From: Ctenosaura bakeri
Taxonomy: Eukaryota > Chordata > Lepidosauria > Squamata > Iguanidae
Length of the DNA stretch: 64,000 nucleotides
Direction of reading: 5' to 3'
Assembly: GCA_948474755.1 (NCBI GenBank)
Contig: CAOLHI010002517.1
Location: 1-64,000, forward strand
The first letter of the stretch is position 1. Every line of letters begins with the position of its first letter. A program made the position numbers and the translations under genes. The notes beneath the pieces are model-generated. The model worked only from the letters and a program-made list of their open reading frames with translations, ran no database searches and was not told where the DNA came from. Shown here piece after piece: positions 11,022 through 22,206 of this stretch.

Positions 11022-11094
11022 GCCTTCTTAGCGCAGTTGGCAGCGCGTCAGTCTCATAATCTGAAGGTCCTGAGTTCGAGCCTCAGAGAAGGCA
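11022..11094 (+). tRNA. tRNA-Met (CAT), elongator
   Basis: 73 nt: acceptor GCCTTCT/AGAAGGC plus A, D arm TAGCGCAGTTGGCAGCGC, anticodon arm with loop CTCATAA, T arm CTGAG-TTCGAGC-CTCAG fully paired. T54/T55/C56 mark it as elongator rather than initiator. A short T-rich stretch follows. The Glu-TTC then Met order repeats at 48.5, 55.1 and 57.2 kb. Confidence 0.95.
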
Positions 11095-11669
11095 CTTCTT
11101 TGCTTTTGTGAGGGGGAGGCAGGCTGGGGCCTCCCGTCCTTTCTCAGAATGGGCAAAAACAAGACCCCATGAGGTAGGCTTTGGTGGTCTAGGGCAGGCC
11201 CTGGAGGGCGCTTAGTGGGGTGTTCAGGAAACAACCTTCTGTCCCCATGACCCACTGCAGACTGCACAGTCCCTGAAAATGCAACCAACACTGGCAAAAT
11301 CACAAAGGTATATGGTCAATCAGACATTTCTCGTTTTACCTGGGGCTATAGGAAGAAGTTATTGGAAAACAATTGGTCCTGTCTGCTTCCAGGAATGGGA
11401 AATGGACTTCTTGACCCAACGTCAGGGGAGAGCCAGGAAATGTGTCAGCCAAGTTGAAGGGTCACCAAAAGTCCCTCCTGGGGGCCACATCATTTTCCTC
11501 ACCCTGATCAAGGCTGGATTCTTGCTTCGAATGTGGGAAGGCCTGGAAATGAATGCTCATAAAGGAAATACAGAGGCAGGGGTATGATGGGAGCTCCTCT
11601 TTGCCCAATCACTGGTAGATACAAGGCCTGTTGGACAGAATACCAGATGGAGGAAAACATTCTTGTCCC
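11095..11669. other. Spacer with no recognised gene
   Basis: About 570 bp of unique-looking or decayed repeat sequence between the Met gene and a Glu pseudogene. A 102-codon open frame (11279-11587) has no recognisable domain. I see nothing that supports a gene. Confidence 0.5.
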
Positions 11670-11741
11670 TCCCTCGTGGTCTAGCGCTTAGGTTTTGGCG
11701 CTCTCACTGCCATGGCCTGGGCTCAATTTCTGGACAGAGAA
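11670..11741 (+). pseudogene. tRNA-Glu (CTC) pseudogene
   Basis: Glu body with loop CTCTCAC and anticodon CTC, but the acceptor is mispaired (TCCCTCG against ACAGAGA), the D arm is altered (TAGCGCTTAGG) and the T arm is weak. A run of five T follows at 11743. Confidence 0.75.
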
Positions 11742-12364
11742 GGTTTTTGCAGTCTTCTTTTTTTCCACGTTGCTCATCCCTTGGCAAAGTATGCTTTTTG
11801 GAAGGACAGACTAAGTATAGGAAGTATGGAGTAAAAACACTTGATCTCTTGGTTTACTTCAGCTGTGCCACTGCATGAGAGAAAGTGAACTTGTCCAGTT
11901 TGGGAGCCTGTTTGCAGTTAGCAATATCCAGACATGAAACCTTGGACTCTGCCAGAATGAAAGGGCAGCACTGCCCAGGTCTGTGTGGTGCCCTAGGGGA
12001 GTGTGGTTTGTGAACTTTGATGGCTTGTCAACCTTTTTGTCTCCAAGCCCCTTCTGGCAGTGAGGTCCTTCTGGCCCAGCTGGAGAGCTGTGGTGGGTTA
12101 GTTGCTAATCAGCCCTTAAAGGTATAACCACAACCACAGTACAAAGTGATGAATCTGGAAAGAAGAAATGAATCTGAGAATTGCCAGGCCTCAGAGTGGA
12201 CTCAAGGGGTGGGCAACCTCTACACGTCAGAAGCCCATCCACTCATCAACGGGCCCTGGAAGTCCTACACTTTAGCCCATATCCATATCAAGTTTTTAAA
12301 CAAAAATAATGAACTCTGAAGGGTCAATGGGGATGGCAATTGGCCACACTTTTTGGTGGCCCTA

Positions 12365-12622
12365 AGGAGCAATGGATTCAAGCTGCAGGAAAGGAGATTC
12401 CACCTGAACCTCAGGAAGAACTTCCTGACAGTCAGGGCTGTCTGGCAGTGGAATCTGCTGCCTCGGAGTGTAGTGGAGTCTCCTTCCTTGGAGGTTTTTA
12501 AGCAGAGGCTTGATGGCCATCTGTCGGGAGTGCTTTGAGGGTGTTCCTGCATGGCAGGGGGTTGGACTGGATGGCCTGTGTGGTCTCTTCCAACTCTACA
12601 TTTCTATGATTCTATGATTTAT
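12365..12622 (+). mobile_element. CR1 LINE 3' end
   Basis: Forward CR1 piece reading AGCAATGGATTCAAGCTGCA through GGCAGGGGGTTGGACTGGAT to the tail ATTTCTATGATTCTATGAT, the hallmark 8-bp repeat end of CR1 elements. It encodes the last ~60 residues of ORF2 ([16 protein letters not shown]). 5'-truncated, as most CR1 copies are. Confidence 0.9.
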
Positions 12623-12941
12623 GTGGACTTTGTGAGGCCATTTGCTTTCCCAACAGGAAAACAAAACAGTTTCTCCACAAGGAATGAAAAAAATGAGGTG
12701 GAGAACTTGAGGTAATTATTGCCTCCCATAGTACCTAGAGAATGTGGTGGGGTGTATTTGGTTAATTCTTTTAGGCCTCAGGCTACAAGTGGTCTCCAGC
12801 AAATTCTATAGGAAGGTGATGGGGGACATACAGTTCTTGTCATGTAAATGGCAAATGTATTCCCTTTCTCATAGTCAAAGGAAGAGTAGTGTCCCTTGAC
12901 TGAGGGTGGAGGACATCTTTCAACGTGATCATCATCATCAT

Positions 12942-13857
12942 TGTTACTGTGGCTTATAGTCCGAACCCAAGGCTTATTATTTAATATCAAGAGATTGGCC
13001 ATTCCCAACTGCTCCCCTCCACGTGCTTGCATGGCCCCTGGACAAGCATGCAAACGGACATGGCTGAATGAGCTGAAATATACTAGACAAAGTCAAGCAG
13101 GCCAGTAATTTGCTGGAATGCAGCTTCAGGAGACCTCCAGGCAAGTACCCTTTTAAAACTACATTAAGTATGCATGCAGCGTACAAAAGATTCTCTGCCC
13201 CGAACCGGCAGCTTGACAAGATGAGCACTTCCGAATAGCCAACTGTCAAGCACTCCCTATTTCCATACTGTCTGCACTATTGATAGCGCCATCAGAATCC
13301 AATCATTCTAAATTTGACCTTTCGGAGGCTTTGTCTCCAACCTGAAACCCATTGTTTTCCCTGGGAACGGACTACCCTATAGGCACATTTTCCCCTATAA
13401 GAACCCCTTAATTTGAGTGCTTCTTTGGATCGCTCCTGGCTTCCATCCCTCCTTGCTGCTGTTCTGCTTGCCAAGCCTTCCCCTCAGCTTCCACATGCTG
13501 AGAATCTCTGCTCCTACAGACTTTCTTCTGACTACCCTGGCTACAGGATCAGGTGTACTATTTCCCCTGAAAAATCCCTCTCAAAATCCTCTATCAATTT
13601 CCTACCTTTACTTTCTTAGGTCTGTGTGAGTGAGTACGTAAGTGCGCAGTGACTGTCTTTTAAATAAAGAAATTTTTTTTAGTTTACTTCTGCTTGGTTT
13701 ATGACTTGGCCTGACCCCGTAAATATTGGGTGCAAGATCTCGCTACGTTACCCTGTCTCTTGTATTGCTTTAGCTTGTGCTCTAGCTAATTCCCATTCCC
13801 CATTATTGTGAGCACATTGAGGTGTCCCCCAGGGGACCCCTAAAAATCAGGGTAACA
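12942..13857 (+). mobile_element. Solo LTR B
   Basis: 916 bp from TGTTACT to GGTAACA, same family as LTR A: TATA box near 13393 (CCCCTATAAGAACC), polyA signal AATAAA near 13661, U5 end CCCAGGGGACCCC. Left flank TCAT and right flank TCTC do not match; the right edge runs straight into a CTC/CTT microsatellite that may have erased the target duplication. Confidence 0.8.
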
Positions 13858-13970
13858 TCTCCTCCTGCTCCTGCTTCTGCTCCTGCTCCTCCTCCTCCTC
13901 CTCCTCCTCTTCCTCTTCTTCTTCTTCTTCTTCTCCTCCTCCTCCTCCTCCTCCTCCTCCTCCTCCTCCA
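13858..13970 (+). repeat. CTC/CTT triplet microsatellite
   Basis: Pure pyrimidine tract of CTC, CTG and CTT triplets abutting the 3' end of LTR B. It gives a spurious proline- and leucine-rich open frame (13822-14073). Confidence 0.95.
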
Positions 13971-14234
13971 TTTGGATCTTGTGTGGCTATATGGATTCCC
14001 TTTCCCCTCACTGGCTACCCTGCCTTTAGGCTTCTCTTTGCAATGGGAGCTGCTTTCTTCAACAGAAAAATAGACTTCTTACACTCTATAAAGGAGAAAC
14101 AACAGCAACAAATGAATATTTTGAATCTATACCTTCTATCTAAGGGAGAAAAAGGCAACAAGATGGGGGACCTAAACTCAACCCATTGCCTTCCCCACTC
14201 AGTCACCTTGTCAAGACTGGGATACACCCACAGC

Positions 14235-14309
14235 TGTCCCTGAGTGGGTTTGAACCACCGTCCTTCTGGTTAACAGCCAGACATGCTAACTTAATTGCAC
14301 CACAGTGGC
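14235..14309 (-). pseudogene. tRNA-Asn (GTT) pseudogene
   Basis: Reverse-strand Asn body with the CTGTTAAC anticodon loop region and T arm preserved, but the acceptor stem is broken (GCCACTG against CAGGGAC) and the D arm has an extra base (GGTGCAATTAAGTTAGC). It precedes iMet and Gly on the other strand, the order of an inverted Q unit that has lost Ser. Confidence 0.8.
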
Positions 14310-14405
14310 CTGGAAGATGTTCCTTTTCAGACCCCACTTTTGTAGCTGCAGTTTGTTCAGTTGGAAACCAGATGACAAGCTATCAACAGCCCTGTGGTGT
14401 CATCC

Positions 14406-14476
14406 AGCAGAGTGGTGCAGCGGAGCGTGCTGGGCCCATAACCCAGAGGTCGATAGATCGAAACCATCCTCTGCTA
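14406..14476 (+). tRNA. tRNA-iMet (CAT), initiator
   Basis: Initiator features: acceptor AGCAGAG/CTCTGCT with A1-T72, anticodon stem CTGGG/CCCAG around CCCATAA, T loop ATCGAAA with A54 and A60. One base is missing in the D loop (CGGAGC instead of CGGAAGC) and the T stem has an A-C mismatch (GATAG/CCATC). A mildly decayed copy; activity uncertain. Confidence 0.85.
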
Positions 14477-14791
14477 GATGGCTGCTGCTCTTCCTTTCCT
14501 TCCCCCCTTTCCTCTTTTCTCCAGCATCACAGAAGATGGAAGGAGAATCTTCCTGCTGCTGGCATTACTATGTGTGTTGTTTGCTATTAAAATGTACGTG
14601 TCACTTTCTGCTTCCAAAGTAACAGCTCTAGAGGAGGCAATCATATGGAAGACTTTCCATCTCCAGACCAACTCCTCAGCCTGAAATATCTCAAAATCCC
14701 AGAACACCTAAGGGAACCTGAATGATTTCCTGCCAGCTGTTTCTTCTGTGCAGGGTTTTCTATCCCCAAAAGGCAAAGACTTTCATCAATT

Positions 14792-14862
14792 GCACCAGTG
14801 GTGTAGAGGCATCATGCAAGGTTGCCAATCTTGTGACCTGGGTTCGAGTCCCAGCTGGTGCA
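14792..14862 (+). tRNA. tRNA-Gly (GCC)
   Basis: 71 nt: acceptor GCACCAG/CTGGTGC plus A, D arm TGGTGTAGAGGCATCA, anticodon stem CAAGG/TCTTG around TTGCCAA (anticodon GCC), T arm CTGGG-TTCGAGT-CCCAG fully paired. The body is the same as the Gly-CCC and Gly-TCC genes in this window. The only GCC copy found. Likely functional. Confidence 0.9.
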
Positions 14863-15119
14863 CACTGCTTTTTCATTTATCCCTTTCCAAGAGCCAAAGA
14901 AAGTGCAATCAGTCAAGATTCACACTGCCCAGATTGGCAATCTCCCTACCCTATTTTCTTTGTAAAAATAAACAATGAAGGCCAGACTTTCCTTTCCACG
15001 AGCCACATCTCAGCTGGTACAAAATGACTGTCCTCCAGAGTGATTCCAGAGAGGAATCCTCCTAGTTTTTCATCCCTGCAGAGTTTTGATACCTGGGAAG
15101 GAGTTGCCTTCCTCTCATT

Positions 15120-15197
15120 GCACCAGTGGCATAGACGCTTCATGCAGGGTTCCCAGTCTTATGCCCTTATGCCTTCTTATGAGTTCTCACTGGTGCA
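15120..15197 (+). pseudogene. tRNA-Gly (CCC) pseudogene
   Basis: Gly-like ends GCACCAG and CTGGTGC enclose a damaged body: anticodon loop TTCCCAG, then an insertion around 15165-15185 that destroys the variable region and T arm. A local duplicate of the Gly gene 330 bp upstream, with related flanks. Confidence 0.8.
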
Positions 15198-15356
15198 TAC
15201 TGCCCTTTTACTTTTGCCCTTCTGAGAGCTAAAGAGTGCAGACAACCAAAACTTACAGCCCGTTTAGTGGGGTCAAGTGCTTACAAGAGTTTAATTAAGA
15301 TCCATGCAGACAGAGAAGTGAAGAGTTTGCCAAAAAGTGTGAGGGTGATAGACCTT

Positions 15357-15553
15357 GGCCATTTCCACACTACACTGTTATAGTCCTATTATTCCACTTT
15401 CCACATCCTGTGGAATCCTGGGGTTTGCAATCTAAGGAGGGATGTTTAGAATTCCCAGCCTGAGAGCTCTTTAGCCTCAGGAAACTACAAATCCCAGAAT
15501 TTCACAGGAGGTTGAAAGTGGAGTAATAATGCTAGAACAGTGCAGAAATGGCC
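15357..15553. mobile_element. Palindromic MITE
   Basis: Long inverted repeat: the left arm GGCCATTTCCACACTACACT pairs with the right arm around 15530-15553. Internal arms GGAATCCTGGGGTTTGCA and CTACAAATCCCAGAATTTC are also complementary. Related copies lie at 39379-39556 and 60735-60831. Probably a non-autonomous DNA transposon; superfamily not determined. Confidence 0.65.
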
Positions 15554-15619
15554 CCTGAATATTTTTTTTGCCCGTTGTTTGTGAAAATAGACAACCAGGA
15601 CATTTGAAAACATCCTTGT

Positions 15620-15692
15620 CCGTCACTGGAGTCTAGTGGTTAGATTTAGTGCCCTCACTGTCATGGTCTGGGTTTGGTTGCCAGCCAAGGAA
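15620..15692 (+). pseudogene. tRNA-Glu pseudogene
   Basis: GTCTAGTGGTTAGATTTAGT gives a Glu D arm, but the acceptor (TCCGTCAC) is no longer complementary to CCAAGGA and the anticodon arm reads GCCCTCACTG. It is followed at the usual distance by a Met-like remnant, as in the other Glu-Met units. Confidence 0.65.
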
Positions 15693-15814
15693 GGTTTTTT
15701 TATGGCCCCTGCTTTCCGAGTTGCTCATCTCTTGGCAAAGTTCAAATTTTTTCTCTTCAATATGCCAAAATTGGATGTGTAGAAGAAAGTTATATAGCCT
15801 TTTACTTCCCTGCA

Positions 15815-15897
15815 GGTTTCTTAGTTCAGCAGGCACTTAGACAGTATGTCTCTCTCACAATCTAAGGTCCCCCTGAGGCTCAACCTGCGAGAAGGCA
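15815..15897 (+). pseudogene. tRNA-Met-like pseudogene
   Basis: Starts TTCTTAGTTCAGCAGGCA and ends GAGAAGGCA like the elongator Met genes, with an insertion in the D-to-anticodon region and the anticodon lost (CTCACAATC). Position after a Glu pseudogene supports the assignment. Confidence 0.55.
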
Positions 15898-16349
15898 GCT
15901 GGGAGCAGTCTCTGCTTTTGTGAGAACTGTAGGACCCCTGGACTTTGCAAGTGTGGCAAAAGGGAAGATTTCTTATAATGCGGTTGCCTGTCTGAGTCAA
16001 AGACTACATCGATGCCTCTACTGAAGTCTCCCAAGGAATCTGCTGTTGCTGGTGCAGAGGTGGCCATACACAAACTAGACCGCAGGGGTGGGTAACCTTC
16101 TCAAGCCCAGGGACCCTGGGATGTCTTGGACCTTTGGTGGAAAAATGTTGTCTTATGTATTAAGGTAATCGGGATGTGTACATCCTGTGTAAAAGAGGTT
16201 ATCTAGTAAGGAGCTGGTGGGAGGGGTTGAGGAAATGGAATGCTGAGAGTGGGAGGTGATTGACGGAATGTCTGAAGGGATGTGAATAGGGCTAGTGATT
16301 AAAGTAGACCTAGAGATGCCAGACTGGAAGGTGGAATGAATGAATGAGT

Positions 16350-17170
16350 TGCTACTCTGAAAATTGGGGGTCCCGTGAGGGGCGCCCGGGTTGCCAATTA
16401 CAAATACCAAATGTGGGGAAATTAGAACTCAGAACACTTTTTAGCTAGCGAGAGGCAGGGTAATGTAGCGAGATCTTTTACCCTATGTCTACGGCTTCAG
16501 GTCAGAGAGCAAGCCAACAGGATTTAAATAAACAAGTATAAACTTTATTAACACAAACAGCAATAAGCAACAAGCATGCTAACTCCTAACTTAAAAAATA
16601 AAGAAATAGATACAGAAGGGAAGACGGGTGATACGACACCTGGTCGTGTTGTCCTGAAGAAACGGGGGCAGAAGAAGATGGGTTCAGCGTGTTTGCTGAG
16701 GGGACCTCCTGAAAAAACTGGCAGCAAGATGGGATGGATGTTCAAGGGGAACCAACGAGGTCTCAAAATGAGGACCTTTTATAGGGTGGAACACGCCTGT
16801 CGGCTATGGTAAACCAGGTAGGAACAAAGAAGTTTTGGCGCCAGACAACAGGACTTGATGAGATCATCGTTAACATGATAGGATTTGCACTGCAAGACAA
16901 TGGAGTGGCCGGTAGGTTGATGGCCCTCTAAAAGGTATGATGTGGTGGGAAGCCGGGCCGCTATTGTGGAGTGTGGGTATGGGAGTCCCCTGGCCTGAAT
17001 GGAGAATGGAATGTTGAGCTATTAATCAGCCGCAGCCAGTACGTGGCTGTATGGAAAACACCCAAACACGTGTAGCGGGGCAATGGAAAGGGGTCTAGCA
17101 AAGGTCGAATTAAATGATATCAAAGCGATATCTGGGGGCCTCCATCTGGGGTAACATAGCCAGCATAACA
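16350..17170 (-). mobile_element. Solo LTR C, TSD GAGT
   Basis: Reverse-oriented member of the LTR A family. Left edge TGCTAC next to GGGGGTCCCG; right edge CAGCATAACA. Flanked by GAGT at 16346-16349 and 17171-17174. Reversed TATA (TTTTATAGGG) near 16779 and reversed polyA signal near 16545. No internal genes. Confidence 0.8.
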
Positions 17171-17174
17171 GAGT

Positions 17175-18540
17175 GAGGAGGAGCGTTGAGAGAGTCTGTT
17201 AGGAACTAATGAGTGGGTTTAAGGGTCTGAGTCTGCTTGGAGAAGAGTGAGAGTGAAATATTTGCTTTAAATGTATGAGATTATTGATCTATTTTGCTAT
17301 GTTCAAATCCTGTTAATAGATCCTGTTTTTCCATCACATTGTTTTGGTCCCTAGGAACACTCAATATACTGAAATATATAAAGATTGGGTTCAGATATGG
17401 TTTCTTTGGTGCCAGCAGAGGAGAGAGAGAGAGAGAGTTCGTGTCCACTGTGCATAGAAGTTGCATAATATCCTGCATAGGAACTTTGAGGACATCTAGA
17501 AGGTCTTCACAATTGGTGGTCACAGTAATGGGACAGGGGAGGTCTTTACCTGGGTGGCAGAGATGGGGATAAGGTAAATCTTTCCCTCTTGGCGGTAGCA
17601 GTGATATTTGTGGAAGTCTTCACATATGGTGGCAGTGGAGATTTAGACTGAACTTTACATGTGGTGGGAAAAGTGGTGGAATAAAGAGCAGACATCTCAC
17701 AGTCTTACAAACACTCACTAGATCTACAAGATCCACATTCTTCTCCACAGCAACACTCATGTCAGTTTTAAAAGATACTGAATCCTTAAGAGGTCATGGG
17801 GGACACAATTTTCAGTGCCCCTGATTCATTTTAGTGTGTTGGGGAGATCATGGCACAATTTCCCTTAATAGCCCCTAGGAGGCAGTGGGTTGTCAACTAA
17901 ATAAATTGGAAAGGTTTTGGGAGGTGGGACACAGAAGGATAGGAACCTTCTGGGATATGCTTCCTGCTTTGAGGATAAATGCAACCCAGGAGAATTCTTA
18001 TTCCAGATATGAAGGGCGGCATTCTGATGGAGATGTCTCCTGCATGGAGACTGTGGCTAATAAGCCAGCTATAGAGGTTTCTGCTTATTGGATCAGAGTT
18101 AGCTTCCTGGAGTATTAGCTCGTTTGGGAGGAAAGATGAAGATTAGCTCAATTAAGATTCAGTATCATTCAGCAAAGTTTGTTAGGAAAAGGACTGAATT
18201 TTTGGAGTCCCTCTGAGACTAGTGCCAGTGGAGTCAGGCAAACAGGCAGTATGCAAGTCTCAGAATTAAAATGTTACTAATTATTTAAAATTGTACGTTA
18301 TGAACATGTATACATATATTGTCTAAGTTAAGTAGAAGAAAGTATTGGGTAAAGTCAGTTGGAAATTTCTATGGTCACATGGTCTGGTCACTTAGTTACG
18401 TGGACACATTGATGACCATGCATTACAATTGGTGATTGAGGTAACAGGGAATAGCAAGACAGTATGTATAGGGTGGTGGGTATGCTGGAAACCCATATAT
18501 GGCCTCAAACCTCTATTGTTCTAATAGAAAATAGGAGACG
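17175..18540. other. Uncharacterised repeat-like region
   Basis: Sequence on either side of LTR C (from about 16140, and 17175-18540) shows no tRNA, LINE or SINE that I recognise. Between 17510 and 17690 the phrase GGTGGCAG or a near form recurs around short direct repeats with CTTCACA. A GA run lies at 17421. Could be an old retroelement; I cannot name it. Confidence 0.4.
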
Positions 18541-18663
18541 CTTGATTGATCAGGATTTCAAACACTGCTTCCCCGTTTTCTCTGGTACAGTGGTAGGCAC
18601 TGATTCAGTAATATAGTTTGGGTATCCTTTCCCACTCAGAAAGGCAAAAGACAGAGGAAGACA

Positions 18664-18734
18664 TGCATTAGCCAGGACTTGAACCCAAGTCACAAGACTG
18701 AGAACCTTGCATGATGCCTCTGCACCTGATGATG
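18664..18734 (-). pseudogene. tRNA-Gly-derived pseudogene with CTC anticodon
   Basis: Reverse-strand Gly body (GCATCATGCAAGG, then TCTTGTGACTTGGGTTC in similar form) whose loop reads TTCTCAG, anticodon CTC, normally Glu. The acceptor is mispaired and its 5' strand is truncated at the right edge. Not expected to be charged or expressed. Confidence 0.7.
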
Positions 18735-18879
18735 GCTTTTTTTCCCCTTGTAGAAAACAACAACAACAAACCTTCAAGGAAGCAGGGCTGCTGACAAGGG
18801 GGAAGGGAGAAAAGGCACATTACTGTGGCAAGCAGTCCAGAATAGGCACTGGGGTTGTCATGTCCTTCTTCCAGAACAT

Positions 18880-19660
18880 GGAAATGGACTCTGACTCAGA
18901 GATTGAAACAAGGGACATGCCAGGACTTGCTGAACAGGAGGAAGTTTCAGTGCCACAAATCCCAGAGACAGAACAGAGTGCAGTGCCAGTTCCAGCAGAG
19001 AGTCCTTCCCCTTCAGATACAGAAGACAGCTTACCTATACCTACATTTGCCAAGTGTAGACAGTAAAGGGAGAACTTGCACCGATCTCAAAGGATTTATA
19101 GGAGACAGCAATTAGTTAGGCAGTAGCTGCATTAAACTGCTGACCTATATAGACACTGCCCTTCTCCTCCAGGAGTTGTTAGAGCTTTTCTGAACTTCCT
19201 GCCAGCTGGTTGTATTTCTTGGATCATGTGAACTCTGGACTTATATGCTCTGTCTTTGGATTCTGTTGGACTTTGTTTATGCTTTTGACATTTGCTTACT
19301 GAATAAAAGTAGGTGAATGGTTTTGAACTGTTTCTTTGTTTGCTATTTTGCCCGTGTTATGTCCTGGCTTTCAGCTGTGCAGCCACAAGTTCTGGCTTTC
19401 TGCCTGGGTTGAGATAGAACAGGGGTACCATGTCATAATTCATCCCTTGGAGGACTCAGATGATGATGAGGAAGCAGATTGCCAGGAGGTTGCAGCTTTC
19501 TCTGAGTCTGGGGAGATTGGGGCTGAGAAGGATCCCTTTCCCCAGCAAATCCTGGCAGAGGCTTCAGGTACTGAAGATGACATGCCCTCATCCTTCATTC
19601 AGAGACAGAGGGAGAACCACAGAGCCCACAACCATTTAAGTAATAAACACTGACCCAATT
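18880..19660 (+). other. Two acidic open frames in a repeat-like block
   Basis: Forward frames at 18707-19066 and 19336-19653 both carry Asp/Glu/Ser/Pro-rich stretches (SDSEIETRD and EDSDDDEEADC), and their downstream bases share AGACAG and GGGAGAA. A polyA signal AATAAA lies between them (19301). The similarity suggests two diverged copies of one retroelement end rather than a host gene. No known domain is recognised. Confidence 0.4.
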
Positions 19661-20386
19661 CACTGATTAGACACCTGTTGACCTTGAAGGAGCTGCTCAT
19701 AAATATCATGATGGTTGCCTCCCAGCCTTAATGCTGAAAACTATCTAACTTGGTTGCCTAGCATTACTCTCTCACATTCCTGTTTTGTCTTGACCATGGA
19801 CTGACTCTGTTATGGATTGTTGGATTGGTGGATTATTCTGCTTATTCTTTGCTGGCACGTGTACCTGTACTTCTGATGCTAATTTTGGCAGTGGTGGAGC
19901 TTGGACTGTGTGGAGGGGGGTTGGGAAGGGACAGGGCTATGGCACAAGGAGCGTGACCACTGTGTGTGGGGGCATAGCTGCGGTGTGTGCGAGCATGATC
20001 AGGCCACAAAGGGGTGTGGCTAGGGCAAGCAGGGGACTGGCTACAGGCCGGGATGCCCCCAAAACATTGCTGCCTGGGGCGAATGCCCTACCCCACCCCC
20101 ACATCCTTATGTGACTGACTTTTGGACTGATGAAAGACCACATTTGTGCTTCTCCCTGCATCTTAATCTGATAACCCACAACTGACCTGGACTGGACTAG
20201 CTATTCATCCACCCTAGCCTGCTGCTGCTGGTTAGCTTGGCATTTGCTGACTTGTGTTCAGGACATCCTATGTGGTTGCATGGTGTTTTTGTCTTTCCCA
20301 GTAGTATCACTATTTGTACTTTTTGTTGTTGTTGTTAAATGCAAACTTCAGTGTAAAGATTTTTAGCTGGTCCACTGTGGCTCTGT

Positions 20387-20720
20387 CACAGTGGCTCCCT
20401 CTTCCATAGGGAAGAGAATTTCAAATGCTCTCACATTCATGACTTAAATAAGTCCACTGAAATAGATCAGGTGATGATTGAATGTTTATTGCAACAACTC
20501 TTCATACACAGCACAAACAAGTTCAATGGTAAACCATCCAATCCTCTCCTGGCATCTGCTCTGGCACTTCTCTTGCCACAGTTTTTTATGGATTTCTTAG
20601 CTGCCTGCAATGAGAGTTCAGGGACGCTAGATGGTGTCAGAGAATAACAAATGGCCTTCCATGCTTCTTTTCTCCATGAATTTTTCCCCTCCTTCCTCTG
20701 CTTCCTGCCAGTTACTCACA
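20387..20720 (-). mobile_element. Possible LTR-like block
   Basis: Begins TGTCACAGTGGCTCCC and contains a reversed polyA signal (TGTTTATTGC near 20486) and a reversed TATA-like TTTTTATGG near 20583, the pattern of the other reverse LTRs here. No matching right end or target duplication was found. Confidence 0.3.
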
Positions 20721-21641
20721 ACTCTTTGAAATGGCCCCCCTATCTCATTCCCTGCTGAGATCACCTGCCCAACACAACAGATCTACAGGCTCTGCTGGCT
20801 GCAGGCTGCCTCCTTCTTCTCCCTTCTTGTGGACTCGAGGCTTGTACTCTCCACAGCCCCACCTCCTCTTCACCACACCTTCCCAGCTATATCTGGCCTC
20901 TGTTCTTCTGCTTCTACTCCACAGCTGTTTCTCTCCTCATTCAACCACCTCAGCATTGGTCTGTGCTCCAGGGTGGTTCCCTGCATAAATTTCTCCTTCC
21001 CACAGGCTCCAAACTGTTCCAGGTTGTGCTATGAAGGGAAGCTGGGCTTCTCAAGAGTTGCTCCCAGAGCCACCAAAAAAAGTGGTCTGACTTTGACAAC
21101 ACAGGAGGAAAGTCCTCCTGTTGACCCTGACTGCTCCAGGGGCCGGAGAACTCCTGTTTCTCTTCAGCCCTCCTCATCAAGCAACTGCCTTGCTTTGCCC
21201 TCTGCCTTGTCTGCCCACCCTCTAGCCACAGGGAGTGTTTTGGATATCCCACTAGGAGATTCTCCCAAACAGAAGAAGTCTGAAATCTCTTTCGGGCCTA
21301 TAGTAAGTCAGGGACACAGGAAGAAAGAGAGAAGGGGGGAAATGAGTCCCTTTCTTGGATTCCTTTCTTTCATGCCCAGCTGGGAACCATTGCCAGGTCA
21401 CCTACTGGAAAGGAGACTATTCCAAAGCTTCTGCCTTTCTCTATTTTCATAAACCATATTGGAAAAGATTTACAGCCCTCCACCCACAAACACATTGGGA
21501 AAGCTTTTCCTTCTCTTTGTGAATGGGTCCCAATTCCACCACTATGCGAAATGTTGGCCACTGGCTGGAGGAGCTGGGCTGTAAATTTTGACTGTCTGCA
21601 CTCTCTTTGGCTCTTGGAAGGGCAAAAATAGGAAACCAGGG

Positions 21642-21712
21642 TGCACCAGCCGGGACTCGAACCCGGGTCACAAGATTGGGAACCTCGCATGATACCTCTA
21701 CACCACTGGTGC
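21642..21712 (-). tRNA. tRNA-Gly (CCC)
   Basis: 71 nt on the reverse strand: acceptor GCACCAG/CTGGTGC, anticodon stem CGAGG/TCTTG around TTCCCAA (anticodon CCC), T arm CCGGG-TTCGAGT-CCCGG fully paired. First gene of unit Q1 (Gly and iMet leftward, Asn and Ser rightward). Best-preserved Gly-CCC gene in the window. Confidence 0.93.
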
Positions 21713-22026
21713 TGGTGGTGGGGAAGGTTGTTGCCTTCCCTGTAGAAAAACCCTGCAGGGAAGTCAAAGCTGGCAGGCACCTCTCATCCAGGCATTATGA
21801 GCTGAGTCATCTCATAATTCCTGGGAAAGGAAAATCTACCTCTTGGTTGCTTGGCCCAGAGTCAACACTTCCAAAGCAGAATGCAGCTATTTATGAGTGT
21901 TTTGTCAGAAGTGGAAGCACATGCATATTTTCAGCAAACAGTATAATTCATCCTGCCAGGAGCAGAAAGGCTCTCGTTCTGTCTCTTGGGATGCTGGAGG
22001 CAAAAGAAAAAGAGAATACAGTCACC

Positions 22027-22098
22027 TAGCAGAGGACGGTTTCGATCCATCGACCTCTGGGTTATGGGCCCAGCACGCTCCCGCTGTGCCACTCTGCT
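22027..22098 (-). tRNA. tRNA-iMet (CAT), initiator
   Basis: 72 nt reverse-strand initiator: AGCAGAG/CTCTGCT with A1-T72, anticodon stem CTGGG/CCCAG, loop CCCATAA, T arm GATGG-ATCGAAA-CCGTC (one T-G pair). Its start lies 108 bp from the divergent Asn gene, a spacing kept in most Q units. Intact. Confidence 0.95.
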
Positions 22099-22206
22099 CA
22101 GTAGGAAAAATGGAATTCTGATGACTTTTCAGCTGGCTTGTCAATGAGAAACACCCAGCCATGAAACTGAGTTCAAGTGGGGACCAAAAATGAGCATAAC
22201 AGCCAG

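Noticed and set aside
13822..14073. Pro/Leu-rich 83-aa frame
   Set aside because: Produced by the CTC/CTT microsatellite.
20829..21452. 207-aa forward frame as a host gene
   Set aside because: Its right part lies in the segmental duplicate, and the matching copy at 29308 does not keep the frame. Ser/Pro/Leu-rich with no domain.
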